Assembly (NCBI RefSeq): GCF_029223485.1
Contig: NZ_JARHTP010000011.1
Coordinates: forward strand, 124,001-188,000
Source: Streptomyces coacervatus
GTDB lineage: Bacteria; Actinomycetota; Actinomycetes; Streptomycetales; Streptomycetaceae
Direction of reading: 5' to 3'
Length of the DNA: 64,000 bases
Shown here: positions 18,422 through 26,690 of the stretch, in pieces
Layout: every line of letters begins with the position of its first letter
Position numbering within the stretch: the first letter of the stretch is position 1
Made by a program: the position numbers and the translations under genes
Notes under the pieces: generated by a model
What the model saw: the letters and a program-made list of their open reading frames with translations, nothing else
Told to the model about the DNA's origin: nothing
Databases searched by the model: none

Positions 18422-19168
18422 TTGTACAGCATCATCGTGGTACCTCCGCCGACCACGGAGAACCAGTCCACTCGCACCCAGCTCAAGCTCGCGCCCGGCG
18501 AGCGACTGACCTTCGGGCGCAGCGCCGACTGCGATGTGGAGATCCCGCACAAGGGCGTCTCCCGCAGGGCCGGTGAGATCACCGCGCAGGGCGCCTTCTG
18601 GATACTGAGCAACCTCAGCGGCGAGCAGACGTACGTAGTGGAGAACCCGGAGGGCGCCGGCGAGCACATGAAGGTCGGCCCGGGCCGCCTCGACGCCCCC
18701 GTCCCCTTCGAGTTCTCGCGGATCGTACTGCCGGCGGCCGGGGACCTCCTGGCCATAGAGGTGTGGGCGCCCCGCCACGACTACCTCCACTCCGAGGGCG
18801 GTCTCGACGGCACCACCACCGCTCCCGCCTTCTCCGTCGACCGCACCAAGCGCTATTTCGCGGTCCTGGCCGCTCTCTGCGAGCCCCGTCTACGAGGCGA
18901 ACCGCACGCCCCTCTCCCCACGGTGGACCAGGTCGTCGACCGCCTGCGCCCCAACTGGCCCGCCGCATCCCGCACTTCGGTGCAGTGGAACATCGACTAC
19001 CTGGCGGTGAAGCTGCGCCTGAAGCCCGGCCCGGAGGAGGCGGACACGGGCCCGCGCCTCAACGGCAAGAAGGAGTCGCTGGTCTCCCTCGCGCTCCGCT
19101 TCGACCTCGTCCGCGAGGACGACCTGGTCGTCCTCGCACCCTCCCCGTCCGGCCGGGCGGTCCGGTGA
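18422..19168 (+). CDS. FHA-domain protein with C-terminal winged-helix-like region
   Basis: A 248-residue protein. Residues 20-100 form a phosphothreonine-binding forkhead-associated domain (FGRSADCDVEIPHKGVSRRA: the Gly-Arg, Ser and His/Arg positions are present). Residues 140-210 have a helical pattern ending VQWNIDYLAVKLRLKPG, which resembles a winged helix. TTG 18422 is preferred because GGAG lies seven bases upstream and the peptide (LYSIIVVPP) begins the domain directly. The stop overlaps the start of the kinase gene (GTGA), so the two are coupled. The FHA domain very likely reads a phosphothreonine made by that kinase. Confidence 0.85.
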   Translation: MYSIIVVPPPTTENQSTRTQLKLAPGERLTFGRSADCDVEIPHKGVSRRAGEITAQGAFWILSNLSGEQTYVVENPEGAGEHMKVGPGRLDAPVPFEFSRIVLPAAGDLLAIEVWAPRHDYLHSEGGLDGTTTAPAFSVDRTKRYFAVLAALCEPRLRGEPHAPLPTVDQVVDRLRPNWPAASRTSVQWNIDYLAVKLRLKPGPEEADTGPRLNGKKESLVSLALRFDLVREDDLVVLAPSPSGRAVR

Positions 19169-20730
19169 CCGAGCCCTACGCCGTGCCGGTGCCCAAGGGG
19201 TACCGGGTCGGCGCCTGGGAGGTACGGGACCCGATCGCGACAGGCGCCTTCGGCAGCGTCTACGAGGCCCGGCGCACCGTCGACTCGCCCGACCTCCCCC
19301 GCACGGCCGCCCTCAAGTTCCTGCCCACGGGCACGGGCACCCCCCGCCAACTCACCCACCTGCGCGAACTCATCGACCGCGAGGTCGAGTTGCACCGACG
19401 CCTCAAGCAGCCGCGCCTGATCCGGATGTACGACACCCTCACCGTCGACGACCCGTCCCGCCCCACGCTGGACGGCGCCACCGTCCTCGTACTGGAAAAG
19501 GCGGAACGCTCCCTGTCGGCCCTGCTGTCCGCCGCCCCCCGCCCGGACGCCGGACCGGCACTCCTCGCCCAGATCTGCGAGGGCCTGGCCCAACTGCACC
19601 GCGCAGGCTGGGTGCACGGCGACCTCAAACCGGCCAACGTCCTCCTGATGAAGGACGGTTCGGCCCGCCTCGCCGACTTCAACATGGCCGCGGAACTGGA
19701 GGGCACGCACGCGTACACCCCCGCCTTCTCCACCCCCGACTACACCCCGCCCGAACTCCTCTGGTCGGAGATCGGCGCACGCGGCCGCCAGATCCGCCCC
19801 TCCGCCGACGTCTGGGCCTTCGGCGTCCTGGCCCACCTGGTCCTGACCGACTCCTTCCCCCTCCCCGGCGCCACCCCCACCACCCGCCGCGACGCGGCCG
19901 TCGCCTACGCCCGCGGCACCGACGAGCTGCGCCTCTCCCCCGAACTCCCGGACGCCTGGCGGGAGATCGTCCGCGCCTGCCTCTCCCGTACACACGCGGA
20001 TCGGGTCGATACGGACGTACTGTTGCGACGGGTCGAAGCGGCGGCCGGCACGACGCGCTCGCCGCGCCTCCCCCGCCTGTTTCCGCTGCTTCCGCGCCGC
20101 AGACGCCGCTCGACGGTGATCGCGAGCGCGACGGCCGCCACCGTCGCGATCGCGGCGCTCGGCTACGGCATCAGCACCTGGGCGGACACGGGCGGCGACA
20201 CCCCGGCCGCCCGCAGCAGCTCCCCAACCGCGAAGTCCGCCACCGACGGCTCCGCCGAACTCCGCACCGACAAGGGCGTCCCGGCCGTCTACCGCCCGAT
20301 GATCGTCAAGGCGGCTCACGACTGCACCCAGCAGGACGTCACACCCGCGCTCATCGCGGCCATGCTCAAGGCGGAGAGCAACTTCGACCCGAAGCTCTCC
20401 GACCCCGGCAAGGACGAGTACGGCATCGCACGCTGGACCCCGAGACTCCTGCGCTGGTGGATCCGGCCCGACGGCCAGCCGGTCAAATCGATCCCCAAGC
20501 CACCCCTCTCCGTCCCCGACTCGATCACGGCCCTCGGCCACTACCTCTGCTACATCGAGCCGCAGCTGACACCCGGACTGCCCGGCGACAAGCGGGTGCT
20601 GATCGCCGCCGCGTACCGGACCTCGTACAAGCGGGTGAATGCAGTGCGCGGTATTCCCCCCGAATACCGCGACTACTGCAAGCGGCTCACCCAGTACCTC
20701 AAGGAGTACACCCCGCCCGGGAGTTGGTGA
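19165..20730 (+). CDS. Ser/Thr kinase-like protein fused to a lytic transglycosylase-type domain
   Basis: A 521-residue protein. Residues 15-290 are a Hanks-type kinase: glycine loop (IATGAFGSVYEA), Lys in AALKFL, catalytic loop HGDLKPANVLL, and TPPELLW in place of APE. The metal-binding DFG reads DFN (LADFNMAAE), and the catalytic loop lacks the Arg before Asp. A membrane helix lies at 317-336. Residues 376-510 resemble a lysozyme-like/SLT domain with the catalytic Glu at about 404 (MLKAESNFDP) and YGIARWTP. The cytoplasmic kinase is thus joined to a wall-cutting or wall-sensing domain outside. GTG 19165 overlaps the FHA stop. Confidence 0.85.
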   Translation: MTEPYAVPVPKGYRVGAWEVRDPIATGAFGSVYEARRTVDSPDLPRTAALKFLPTGTGTPRQLTHLRELIDREVELHRRLKQPRLIRMYDTLTVDDPSRPTLDGATVLVLEKAERSLSALLSAAPRPDAGPALLAQICEGLAQLHRAGWVHGDLKPANVLLMKDGSARLADFNMAAELEGTHAYTPAFSTPDYTPPELLWSEIGARGRQIRPSADVWAFGVLAHLVLTDSFPLPGATPTTRRDAAVAYARGTDELRLSPELPDAWREIVRACLSRTHADRVDTDVLLRRVEAAAGTTRSPRLPRLFPLLPRRRRRSTVIASATAATVAIAALGYGISTWADTGGDTPAARSSSPTAKSATDGSAELRTDKGVPAVYRPMIVKAAHDCTQQDVTPALIAAMLKAESNFDPKLSDPGKDEYGIARWTPRLLRWWIRPDGQPVKSIPKPPLSVPDSITALGHYLCYIEPQLTPGLPGDKRVLIAAAYRTSYKRVNAVRGIPPEYRDYCKRLTQYLKEYTPPGSW

Positions 20731-20828
20731 CCCTGAGACTTCCGAGGTACCGGCCGGCGGGCGTCGGCGGCACGGTGGTACCACTCCGCCACGGCGGAAC
20801 GACCACCAGAGTTCATGGGGGAACGAAC

Positions 20829-21329
20829 GTGAACATCACCAAGCCCGCCGCACTGCTCCTCGCGGCCACCGCCCTGCTCGCCGGCTCCACGGTCGCGGCC
20901 ACCGCGGCCGACACCCCGGACGGCACCCGAGTGACGTCGACGCCGGACGGCATCCGCGTCAACAGCCTCCAGCAGACCGCCGACCAGGTGCTCGCAGGCC
21001 ACCCGAAGGCCCTCTCGGTGTCCGCCAAGGAGGTCAAGTACGACGGCCTGAGCCTCACCCGCGCCCCGAAGGGCAAGCTCGGCGCCCAGGACCTGGCCTG
21101 CGACTACGGCCATCTGTGCATGATCGTCAAGGGCACCAAGTTCGACTTCTACAAGTGCCAGACCTGGACCGTGAACAACTGGACCGGCGACGGCCCGTTC
21201 ACCAACAACCAGACGCCCGGCACGGTCGCCAGCTTCTACAACCAGGACGGCAGCACCCGCTGGACGTCCACGGCGTACGAGGCGGGCACGGCGAGCTGGG
21301 ACCCGATCTACTCCCTGCGTCCCTGCTGA
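20829..21329 (+). CDS. Secreted protein, peptidase inhibitor family I36-like
   Basis: A 166-residue exported protein. The signal peptide ends around residue 27 (LLLAATALLAGSTVAATAAD). The mature C-terminal half begins with a Cys pair (ACDYGHLCMIV) and ends with a Cys (SLRPC), with Trp/Asn/Gly-rich strands between (WTVNNWTGDGPF). This matches the small beta-gamma-crystallin-like I36 inhibitors of Streptomyces metalloproteases. The assignment is by pattern only. GTG 20829 follows a GGGGGA ribosome site. A hairpin at 21352 would end the transcript inside the 3' end of the convergent gene. Confidence 0.75.
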   Translation: MNITKPAALLLAATALLAGSTVAATAADTPDGTRVTSTPDGIRVNSLQQTADQVLAGHPKALSVSAKEVKYDGLSLTRAPKGKLGAQDLACDYGHLCMIVKGTKFDFYKCQTWTVNNWTGDGPFTNNQTPGTVASFYNQDGSTRWTSTAYEAGTASWDPIYSLRPC

Positions 21330-21340
21330 CCTGACCTGAT

Positions 21341-21574
21341 CTAACAGGCCCGGCGGTCTCCAGCTCCCTCGGGGGAGGGCTGGAGACCGCCGATGAATGC
21401 TGTCCAGGCGGGGGTGGGGACGAGGAGTATGGGGCCCGCCGGGTTCTTGGAGTCGCGGACTGGGACGGTGCCGGGGAGGTCGGCGATTTCTACGCAATCG
21501 GCGCCCTCCTCGTCGCTGTAGCTGCTCTTGCGCCAGGCGACGGAGCTCAGGTCAATCCCCTTGCTGTGCTTCAT
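21341..21574 (-). CDS. DUF397 protein
   Basis: A 77-residue protein with the hallmark DUF397 sequence (WRKSSYSDEEGADCVEIAD) and the VRDSKNPAGPIL block. DUF397 proteins pair with an XRE/DUF5753 regulator encoded next to them and act as small partners or antagonists in development-related loci such as whiJ. Here the start lies 23 bases inside the 3' end of that regulator gene. The last 15 codons coincide with a perfect hairpin that probably terminates the opposing gene. Confidence 0.93.
   Translation of the reverse strand: MKHSKGIDLSSVAWRKSSYSDEEGADCVEIADLPGTVPVRDSKNPAGPILLVPTPAWTAFIGGLQPSPEGAGDRRAC
21352..21391 (+). terminator. Hairpin terminator lying inside the DUF397 coding end
   Basis: GGCGGTCTCCAGC (21352-21364) pairs perfectly over 13 bases with GCTGGAGACCGCC (21379-21391). 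It is 23 bases beyond the stop of the plus-strand I36-like gene and is also read as the last codons of the minus-strand DUF397 gene. Confidence 0.7.
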
Positions 21575-22406
21575 TTCTGCACGTCCTCGCTGCTTCTTCC
21601 AACAGAGCCAGGGACGCCTCGGGTGAGAGTGCGACGGCCCTGAGCAGATCGTACCTACGCCGGTACTCCTTGACCTGGGCCGGGTAATCGACGATCTGCC
21701 CATCGAAATTCCCTTCCGTCCACACCAGTGGCGGGGCATCAGCGAAGGTCATGATCTTGGCCATGCCATGTCCGAGGGCGTGCCAGGGGGTCGTTTCCGG
21801 GACGATCTGCAGAATGCTCTGCGTGGACCGGATCACCTCGCAGATGTGCTCCAACTGCTCGGCCATCGCCCCCAATGGGAGCGGCGTGTTCCGGATGACC
21901 GACTCACGCAGGATCCCCCAGTAGGCGGGCCGGTCCTCGCGCTTCCACAGCTCCGCACGCGCCATCCGGGCGTGGACGCGCTCTTCGACCGTCTTCGGCG
22001 GCGTCCACGGTGAGCCGTACCGAATGAGACCTCGCATGTACGCCGTCGTCTGAAGAAGCCCAGGAATGACATTGGGCCCCCACTCCTCCAACGTCACCGC
22101 CTGCTTCTCCAGGTCCGGCACATCCGCGAAGTACAGCGGATGCCCCACCTGCCGCGCCTTGGCGACGTCTTCACACCGCCGCTCGAAAAACCCGTCCGTG
22201 CCCAGCTTCTGGTCCACATGCCGGGCCAGATCGATTGGCATGCCCCGCTCCCCCCGCTCGATCTGACTGAGGAACGAGAGCCCCCGGAAGCTGCCCTCCA
22301 CCAACTGCTCCAGCGTCAGCCCCGCTTGCTCCCTCCTGTAGCGCAACTCAGCGCCATAGAAGCAGGGAACGCTCACCGAAGCGTCGGGATCCTTCTTGGG
22401 AGGCAC
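21552..22406 (-). CDS. XRE-family regulator with DUF5753 domain (whiJ-like)
   Basis: A 284-residue protein. Residues 15-70 form a helix-turn-helix (LRYRREQAGLTLEQLVEG, then FLSQIERGERGMP). The rest is the DUF5753 effector region (PNVIPGLLQTTAYMRGLI is its signature). Such proteins are abundant in Streptomyces and are usually encoded with a DUF397 partner, as here. GTG 22406 is chosen (peptide VPPKKDPDAS) with a weak GGTGG upstream; an earlier TTG at 22442 would add 12 residues. The inverted repeat at 22480 lies between this gene and the divergent small gene. Confidence 0.9.
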   Translation of the reverse strand: MPPKKDPDASVSVPCFYGAELRYRREQAGLTLEQLVEGSFRGLSFLSQIERGERGMPIDLARHVDQKLGTDGFFERRCEDVAKARQVGHPLYFADVPDLEKQAVTLEEWGPNVIPGLLQTTAYMRGLIRYGSPWTPPKTVEERVHARMARAELWKREDRPAYWGILRESVIRNTPLPLGAMAEQLEHICEVIRSTQSILQIVPETTPWHALGHGMAKIMTFADAPPLVWTEGNFDGQIVDYPAQVKEYRRRYDLLRAVALSPEASLALLEEAARTCRNEAQQGD

Positions 22407-22479
22407 AACGCACCACCGCCCTTCACTAGTTACCGCGCGCAACCCAAACCCCTTTTACGGTACGCACCCTGACGCCACG

Positions 22480-22499
22480 CTGTGAGCAATTCCTCACAG
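22480..22499. promoter_or_regulatory. Inverted repeat between divergent whiJ-like genes
   Basis: CTGTGAG-caattc-CTCACAG has perfect seven-base arms. It lies 74 bases upstream of the XRE gene and 28 bases upstream of the small plus-strand gene, a natural place for an operator of the XRE protein. Confidence 0.5.
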
Positions 22500-22527
22500 A
22501 ACGCAACGCTCACGGAGGCGTACCCGG

Positions 22528-22737
22528 ATGCACCCCCACGACGACGAGGCCACAACCTGCGTCCACCAGCTCCGCACCGCACTGGCGGCGCACGGCATCA
22601 CGCTCCCCTCACTCGGGATCGACCTCCCGACCTACGCAAGGCCACTCAACGCACCGCCCCTCATCGCGCTTGGCAACTGCAACACGGCAACCGCGCAAGC
22701 CCTGACGGCCGCCCTGCGTAAAGCGACAGGCGAGTGA
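22528..22737 (+). CDS. Small hypothetical protein of the whiJ-like cluster
   Basis: A 69-residue protein, MHPHDDEATTCVHQL onward, with two likely helices and an LIALGNCNTATAQAL segment. No named domain is recognised. GGAGG lies nine bases before the ATG, and the stop overlaps the GTG of the next gene (GTGA), which is strong evidence that it is translated. It is divergent from the XRE/DUF397 pair and coupled to an ATP-binding protein, the arrangement seen around many whiJ-type loci. Confidence 0.8.
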   Translation: MHPHDDEATTCVHQLRTALAAHGITLPSLGIDLPTYARPLNAPPLIALGNCNTATAQALTAALRKATGE

Positions 22738-23117
22738 GTACGCAGGACGGGCTCAAGCTCGACCTGATCGCACTGCCCAAGGCCGTACCGGAGGCGCGCC
22801 GAATGGTCCGCGAGTATCTGGGCGGCGCACCGTGCCCCGAAGTCGAGCTCTGCGTGGCCGAGTTGCTGACGAACGTGATCCGACACGTAGGCGAAGGCAC
22901 GTTCACGACCCTGAAGGTGACAAGAGCCACCGACGGCCGCCGCACCCGCATCGAAGTCACGGACCCCGAGCCGCACTCCTGGCTCGTAGTACGCCACGCC
23001 GGTGCAGACGAGGAGTCCGGCCGCGGACTGTTCCTCCTCGACGCACTCGCCCTGCGCTGGGGCGTGGAGCACAGGGCGGACGGCAAGACGGTGTGGTGCG
23101 AGTTGCTCACCCGGTAG
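22734..23117 (+). CDS. ATP-binding anti-sigma-factor-like protein (HATPase_c)
   Basis: A 127-residue GHKL-fold protein of the SpoIIAB/RsbW type. Visible blocks are the N box (VELCVAELLTNVIRHV) and the G1/G2 boxes (RIEVTDPEP and EESGRGLFLLDALA). Proteins of this size bind a sigma factor or anti-anti-sigma factor and may phosphorylate it; in whiJ-like loci the partner is usually not known. Its GTG start overlaps the previous stop by four bases. The kinase gene begins 82 bases later. Confidence 0.9.
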   Translation: MSTQDGLKLDLIALPKAVPEARRMVREYLGGAPCPEVELCVAELLTNVIRHVGEGTFTTLKVTRATDGRRTRIEVTDPEPHSWLVVRHAGADEESGRGLFLLDALALRWGVEHRADGKTVWCELLTR

Positions 23118-23199
23118 TCTCTCGTCAACCAGAGTTGCCACAGGGCACGTTGGTGTGACCGAGGTCGAGAGTGAAGTGAACACGTCGGGGGACCGATCC

Positions 23200-24858
23200 A
23201 TGTCAGACGCCGCCCTCGCACAGACCTGCGCGCGGCCGCTACGGCCGACCGATCCGGTGCGCGTCGGGCCGTACGTACCGTTGGGACTGCTGGGCAGCGG
23301 CGGCATGGGCCGGGTCTACCTGGCGCGGCACGGCGACGGAACGCCGGGGCTGGCCGCGGTAAAGGTGGTCCGGCCCGAACTGGCCGAGGACCCGCGCTTC
23401 CGGCGCCGTTTCGAGCGGGAGGCGACCGTGCACGCGCGCGTGGGCGCGCCGTACACGCCGGAGCTCTTCGGTACGGGATTCGAGGCCGACAACGAGCTGC
23501 TGTGGATGGCAACGGCGTACCTGCCGGGCCTCAACCTGGCAGAGGCCGTACAGGATCACGGCGTAATCGCACCGCCCGGGGTATGGCGGCTCATCGGGGA
23601 TCTCGGCCGGGCACTCGCCGCACTGGCGGCCGTAGGGATCGTGCACCGAGACTTCAAGCCATCAAACGTCCTACTCACCCAACAGGGTGCGCACGTAATC
23701 GACTTCGGCATCGCGCAGGCGGTCGACGCCAGCGCGATCACGTCCACGGGCAGCAGGGTGGGCACCCCGGCCTTCATGTCCCCGGAATACCTCAGGGACG
23801 GCCGCTGCGACACGGCGTCGGACGTGTTCTGCTGCGCCAGCACGGTCGTCCACGCGCTCACCGGACACGCCCCGTTCGGCGACGGCACCGGCATGGACGT
23901 CCTGCACCGCATCGCCTCGGAGCAACCGAACACCGAGGTCATGGCGAACGTATCGGCAGCCGACCCCGCCCTGTCGGCCCTCCTCACCGCCTGCCTCGAC
24001 AAGGACCCCGCACTACGCCCCGGCCCCCAGGACCTCATCGACGCCGCCGCCACGCACCCGCGGGCCATCTTCTGGCAGGAGCCTCTGGGCAGCCGCCTCC
24101 GCGCCCGACAGCAGGCGTACGACGCACTCCGGGCCGGCCCCGTACCGGGCGAGCAGACACCGACCGAGCGGGTGACGTACCCGGCGGCAGGACCGGGGTT
24201 CGGCCCACCGGTGACTCCGGTTCTACCGGTGCCCCCGCCGGCCGCACCGGCCCGGCGTCGCAGGCGGCCGTACGCCGCCCTCGCCGCCGTACTCGCGGTG
24301 TGCGCCGTCGCCGCAACCGCCTTCCTGCTCACCCGCCCGTCGTCCTCCGACGCCATCACAGGCGCCGCCTCCACCGCCGGCACGGCCGACGACGGCGCCG
24401 GGCCCTCCTCGCCCTCCAAGAAGCCGCAGGAGAAGGGGCAGGAGAAGCCGAAGGGACAGGGGCAGCTGGTCGACACGGGCGCCTCCGCCACCCCTTCCTC
24501 GTCCAGCAACGGCACACAAAGCACCAGCCCCACTCCCCACCCCACCTCCAAGACACCCGGCACTCCGACCCCCACCCCCTCTACGTCGACTCCCGCCCCG
24601 GCAAAACCCCCCTGGCTCACCGACTGCACCTACTACTCCGGCACCGAACAAACCCAACTCGGCGACCGCGGCCAACGAGTCGTACAGGTCCAGTGCATGC
24701 TGACGAAACGCGGCTACAGCGTGGGCAGTTCAGGCGTGGACGGCGACTTCGGCAAGGACACGGACACGGCGGTACGAAGCTTCCAGACGGCCAAGGGACT
24801 GGAGGTCGACGGCCAGGTGGGGCCCAACACGTGGGCGGCACTGCGCAGTTCGACCTGA
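23200..24858 (+). CDS. Ser/Thr protein kinase with extracellular peptidoglycan-binding domain
   Basis: A 552-residue receptor-type kinase. Residues 20-285 are a complete kinase: GLLGSGGMGRVYLA, Lys in AAVKVV, HRDFKPSNVLL, DFG in VIDFGIAQ and MSPEYL. A membrane helix follows at about 360-382, then a Ser/Thr/Pro-rich linker. The last 65 residues are a PG_binding_1 repeat (LGDRGQRVVQVQCML, VDGDFGKDTDTAVRSFQ, VDGQVGPNTWAAL). All kinase residues are intact, unlike the kinase at 19165. ATG 23200 is preferred with GGGGGA upstream; a GTG at 23155 is possible. The domain arrangement suggests sensing of the cell wall. Confidence 0.93.
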   Translation: MSDAALAQTCARPLRPTDPVRVGPYVPLGLLGSGGMGRVYLARHGDGTPGLAAVKVVRPELAEDPRFRRRFEREATVHARVGAPYTPELFGTGFEADNELLWMATAYLPGLNLAEAVQDHGVIAPPGVWRLIGDLGRALAALAAVGIVHRDFKPSNVLLTQQGAHVIDFGIAQAVDASAITSTGSRVGTPAFMSPEYLRDGRCDTASDVFCCASTVVHALTGHAPFGDGTGMDVLHRIASEQPNTEVMANVSAADPALSALLTACLDKDPALRPGPQDLIDAAATHPRAIFWQEPLGSRLRARQQAYDALRAGPVPGEQTPTERVTYPAAGPGFGPPVTPVLPVPPPAAPARRRRRPYAALAAVLAVCAVAATAFLLTRPSSSDAITGAASTAGTADDGAGPSSPSKKPQEKGQEKPKGQGQLVDTGASATPSSSSNGTQSTSPTPHPTSKTPGTPTPTPSTSTPAPAKPPWLTDCTYYSGTEQTQLGDRGQRVVQVQCMLTKRGYSVGSSGVDGDFGKDTDTAVRSFQTAKGLEVDGQVGPNTWAALRSST

Positions 24859-24876
24859 GGTCCTGAAGCGGAACCC

Positions 24877-25602
24877 TTACGGAAAGTACGGGGTGTACGT
24901 GATCGAGGAGACCTTCAGATACCTCGCACCGTCTCCTGTGGCCCAGGTCGAGTCATTGGGGTTGCCCGGCCAGTCGCCGCCGACGGCGGTGTTGACGATG
25001 AAGTGCATCCCGACCCCCGGGGCAGTGGTGTACCACTTGGTGCCGGTGATGGTGCCGTCCACCGCGAAGTCGATGTGATCGGGCCACCAGGTGAACGAGT
25101 ACGTGTGGTACGCATTGGTCCAGCCCGCAGCATTTGTCTTCGAGAACTGGGTCTGGGCGTTGTTGGCATCGTGGGAGGTCTGGTAAACGGTGTTCGCGTT
25201 CTGGCCGACGATTTCGGCGGCGTCGAACTCGGGCAGCCACGGATTCAGGTAGGCCGCCCATACCGCGGGCAGGAGGCCTTGGCCGTTGGGCATGTTCGCA
25301 GTGAAGCTGTAGGTGCCGTAGCCATAGAGCGCCTTGGACTCCACGCGGCCCGAATAGTACGTGCCGCCCGACTTGTAGGTCTTGATGACGAGGGTGTTGC
25401 CCTCGTACCAGACGCAGTCGGGGGTGTAGGTCTCCAGCTCGTTGTTGGCGGTCCACCGTCCGTTGATCGTGTTCCACGAGTTGATGGTCTGGGCGGCTCC
25501 CCAGGACGCCGCGTGGGCTTGCGGCTGTCCCAGGAGAAGCAGTGACAGCGCCGCCAGGGCGGCAACTATCAGGCGTCCCGGCCGGAGAAGTGCAGACGAC
25601 AT
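24877..25602 (-). CDS. Secreted glycoside hydrolase family 16 endoglucanase
   Basis: A 241-residue secreted enzyme. The signal peptide ends near residue 31 (LSLLLLGQPQAHAA). The GH16 active site ExDxxE is visible as PEFDAAEIVG, with the nucleophile and acid/base Glu flanking Asp. GH16 members cleave beta-1,3(-1,4)-glucans or related polymers; the exact glycan is not readable. ATG 25602 has a GGAGC ribosome site. The upstream CebR-type box points to control by cello-oligosaccharides. Its stop lies only 18 bases from the convergent kinase stop, without an obvious terminator between them. Confidence 0.92.
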   Translation of the reverse strand: MSSALLRPGRLIVAALAALSLLLLGQPQAHAASWGAAQTINSWNTINGRWTANNELETYTPDCVWYEGNTLVIKTYKSGGTYYSGRVESKALYGYGTYSFTANMPNGQGLLPAVWAAYLNPWLPEFDAAEIVGQNANTVYQTSHDANNAQTQFSKTNAAGWTNAYHTYSFTWWPDHIDFAVDGTITGTKWYTTAPGVGMHFIVNTAVGGDWPGNPNDSTWATGDGARYLKVSSITYTPYFP

Positions 25603-25631
25603 CGAAGCTCCATCGCTCGGATGACATGGAG

Positions 25632-25682
25632 TGGGAGCGCTCCCCCACTTCTCTATCAACCGGACTGTAGGAGTCCGTTCAA
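25632..25682 (-). promoter_or_regulatory. GH16 promoter with CebR-type operator
   Basis: TGGGAGCGCTCCCC (25632-25645) matches 13 of 14 positions of the Streptomyces CebR box TGGGAGCGCTCCCA. Upstream on the minus strand are TTGAAC (25677-25682) and TTGATA (25654-25659) separated by 17 bases, a reasonable -35/-10 pair. The operator would fall at or just after the transcription start, a typical LacI-family repression layout. Confidence 0.8.
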
Positions 25683-26117
25683 TGTTTGACAAGATGCGGG
25701 GGTGCGGGGCGAATCCTGGCTTCTGGAGTTGAAGACACCTAGCCGAAGTCCAAGACGGCCGGGGATGTCCAGAAGGTCCTCCCTGAGCTGATCGTCGTCT
25801 GACCGGGAAGTGTTGATGAAGACATCCCGCAAACTGACCTGATTGACGACCGCTTCGATTCGTCCCCGATCATCGCCCAGACTCGTGAACCAGTTGTCGA
25901 CCGTGCCCTGGCAGAAGTTCTCCTTCAGGAACACGCAACCGCGGTACTCGACCGTCTCGGGACAGAACAGCCAGGCCGCAGCCAGGACAAAACGCAGGCC
26001 GCCCTCGAAGTCGAGGTAGTTGGAGGGGGAAAGCTCCTCGTCCTTCCACTCGGCGCGCCACCGCCGGAAGAACACCGGCAACTCACGCCCGGACCACACC
26101 GGTCTCGTCTCCGCCAT
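25656..26117 (-). CDS. Hypothetical protein, 153 residues
   Basis: I do not recognise this protein. It starts MAETRPVWSGRELPVFFRRW, has several Trp, Phe and Cys residues (AAAWLFCPETVEYRGCVF), no signal peptide or membrane helix, and an Arg/Ser/Asp-rich C-terminus. Its size and mixed composition resemble small stand-alone proteins such as immunity proteins, but there is no toxin gene beside it. GGAGAG precedes the ATG. Its stop codon falls inside the predicted -10 of the GH16 gene, so the two units abut. GC content appears a little lower than in its neighbours. Confidence 0.7.
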   Translation of the reverse strand: MAETRPVWSGRELPVFFRRWRAEWKDEELSPSNYLDFEGGLRFVLAAAWLFCPETVEYRGCVFLKENFCQGTVDNWFTSLGDDRGRIEAVVNQVSLRDVFINTSRSDDDQLREDLLDIPGRLGLRLGVFNSRSQDSPRTPASCQTLNGLLQSG

Positions 26118-26193
26118 ACCCGCTGTCTCTCCATGCTGTACGGTCCCGATGCCGCGCCCGGGACCGGGGCGCGGGCCTGCTGACAGGGGGATC

Positions 26194-26679
26194 ATGAACC
26201 TACAACGCGTTCCGGCACCAAAGAAGCCGCTGAGCAAGAGAAGAAAGACCGCTGTCGCCGTGGGGGCGCTGCTCGCAGCTCCCCTACTGATGGCCGCCAC
26301 AGCCTGCGGATCCAGCAACACCGACACGAACGACACCTCGACTGCGGCCGCGAAACCTGCGTCGAGTCCCAGCCCGTCCACCCACCCGTCGGCCCCACCC
26401 GGCCCGGACCAGAAACTGGCCGCCCTCGACGGCAATCTCCGCCCCGCCGACCAGTACCAGCAGGTCCTCTCCGCACTGGCACCGCGCTGCAAAGAGGACG
26501 TCTCCCACCTGGCAACGGTCGTCGACACAACGCTGAAATCCCTGAAGAAGAAGGGCGCCACCGACGAGGACGAATTCAGCGTCCTGCAGAAACTGGAGGC
26601 CTGGGTGCCCGCCGGGGATCCGCGGGTCAACTGCGCTTCGAAGGCGGCGGCTTACGTCGCTCAGCGCCAAGGGAGCTGA
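26194..26679 (+). CDS. Small predicted lipoprotein
   Basis: A 161-residue exported protein. After a Lys/Arg-rich start there is a hydrophobic stretch ending in a lipobox-like MAATAC at about residue 38, so the mature protein would be lipid-anchored at Cys. A Thr/Ser/Pro-rich linker leads to a helical domain (residues 70-160) with three Cys-free helices and two Cys (PRCKED, VNCASK). No family recognised. GGGGGAT precedes the ATG. It is divergent from the 153-residue gene (76 bases apart) and convergent with purH. Confidence 0.8.
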   Translation: MNLQRVPAPKKPLSKRRKTAVAVGALLAAPLLMAATACGSSNTDTNDTSTAAAKPASSPSPSTHPSAPPGPDQKLAALDGNLRPADQYQQVLSALAPRCKEDVSHLATVVDTTLKSLKKKGATDEDEFSVLQKLEAWVPAGDPRVNCASKAAAYVAQRQGS

Positions 26680-26690
26680 TCAGCAGACGC

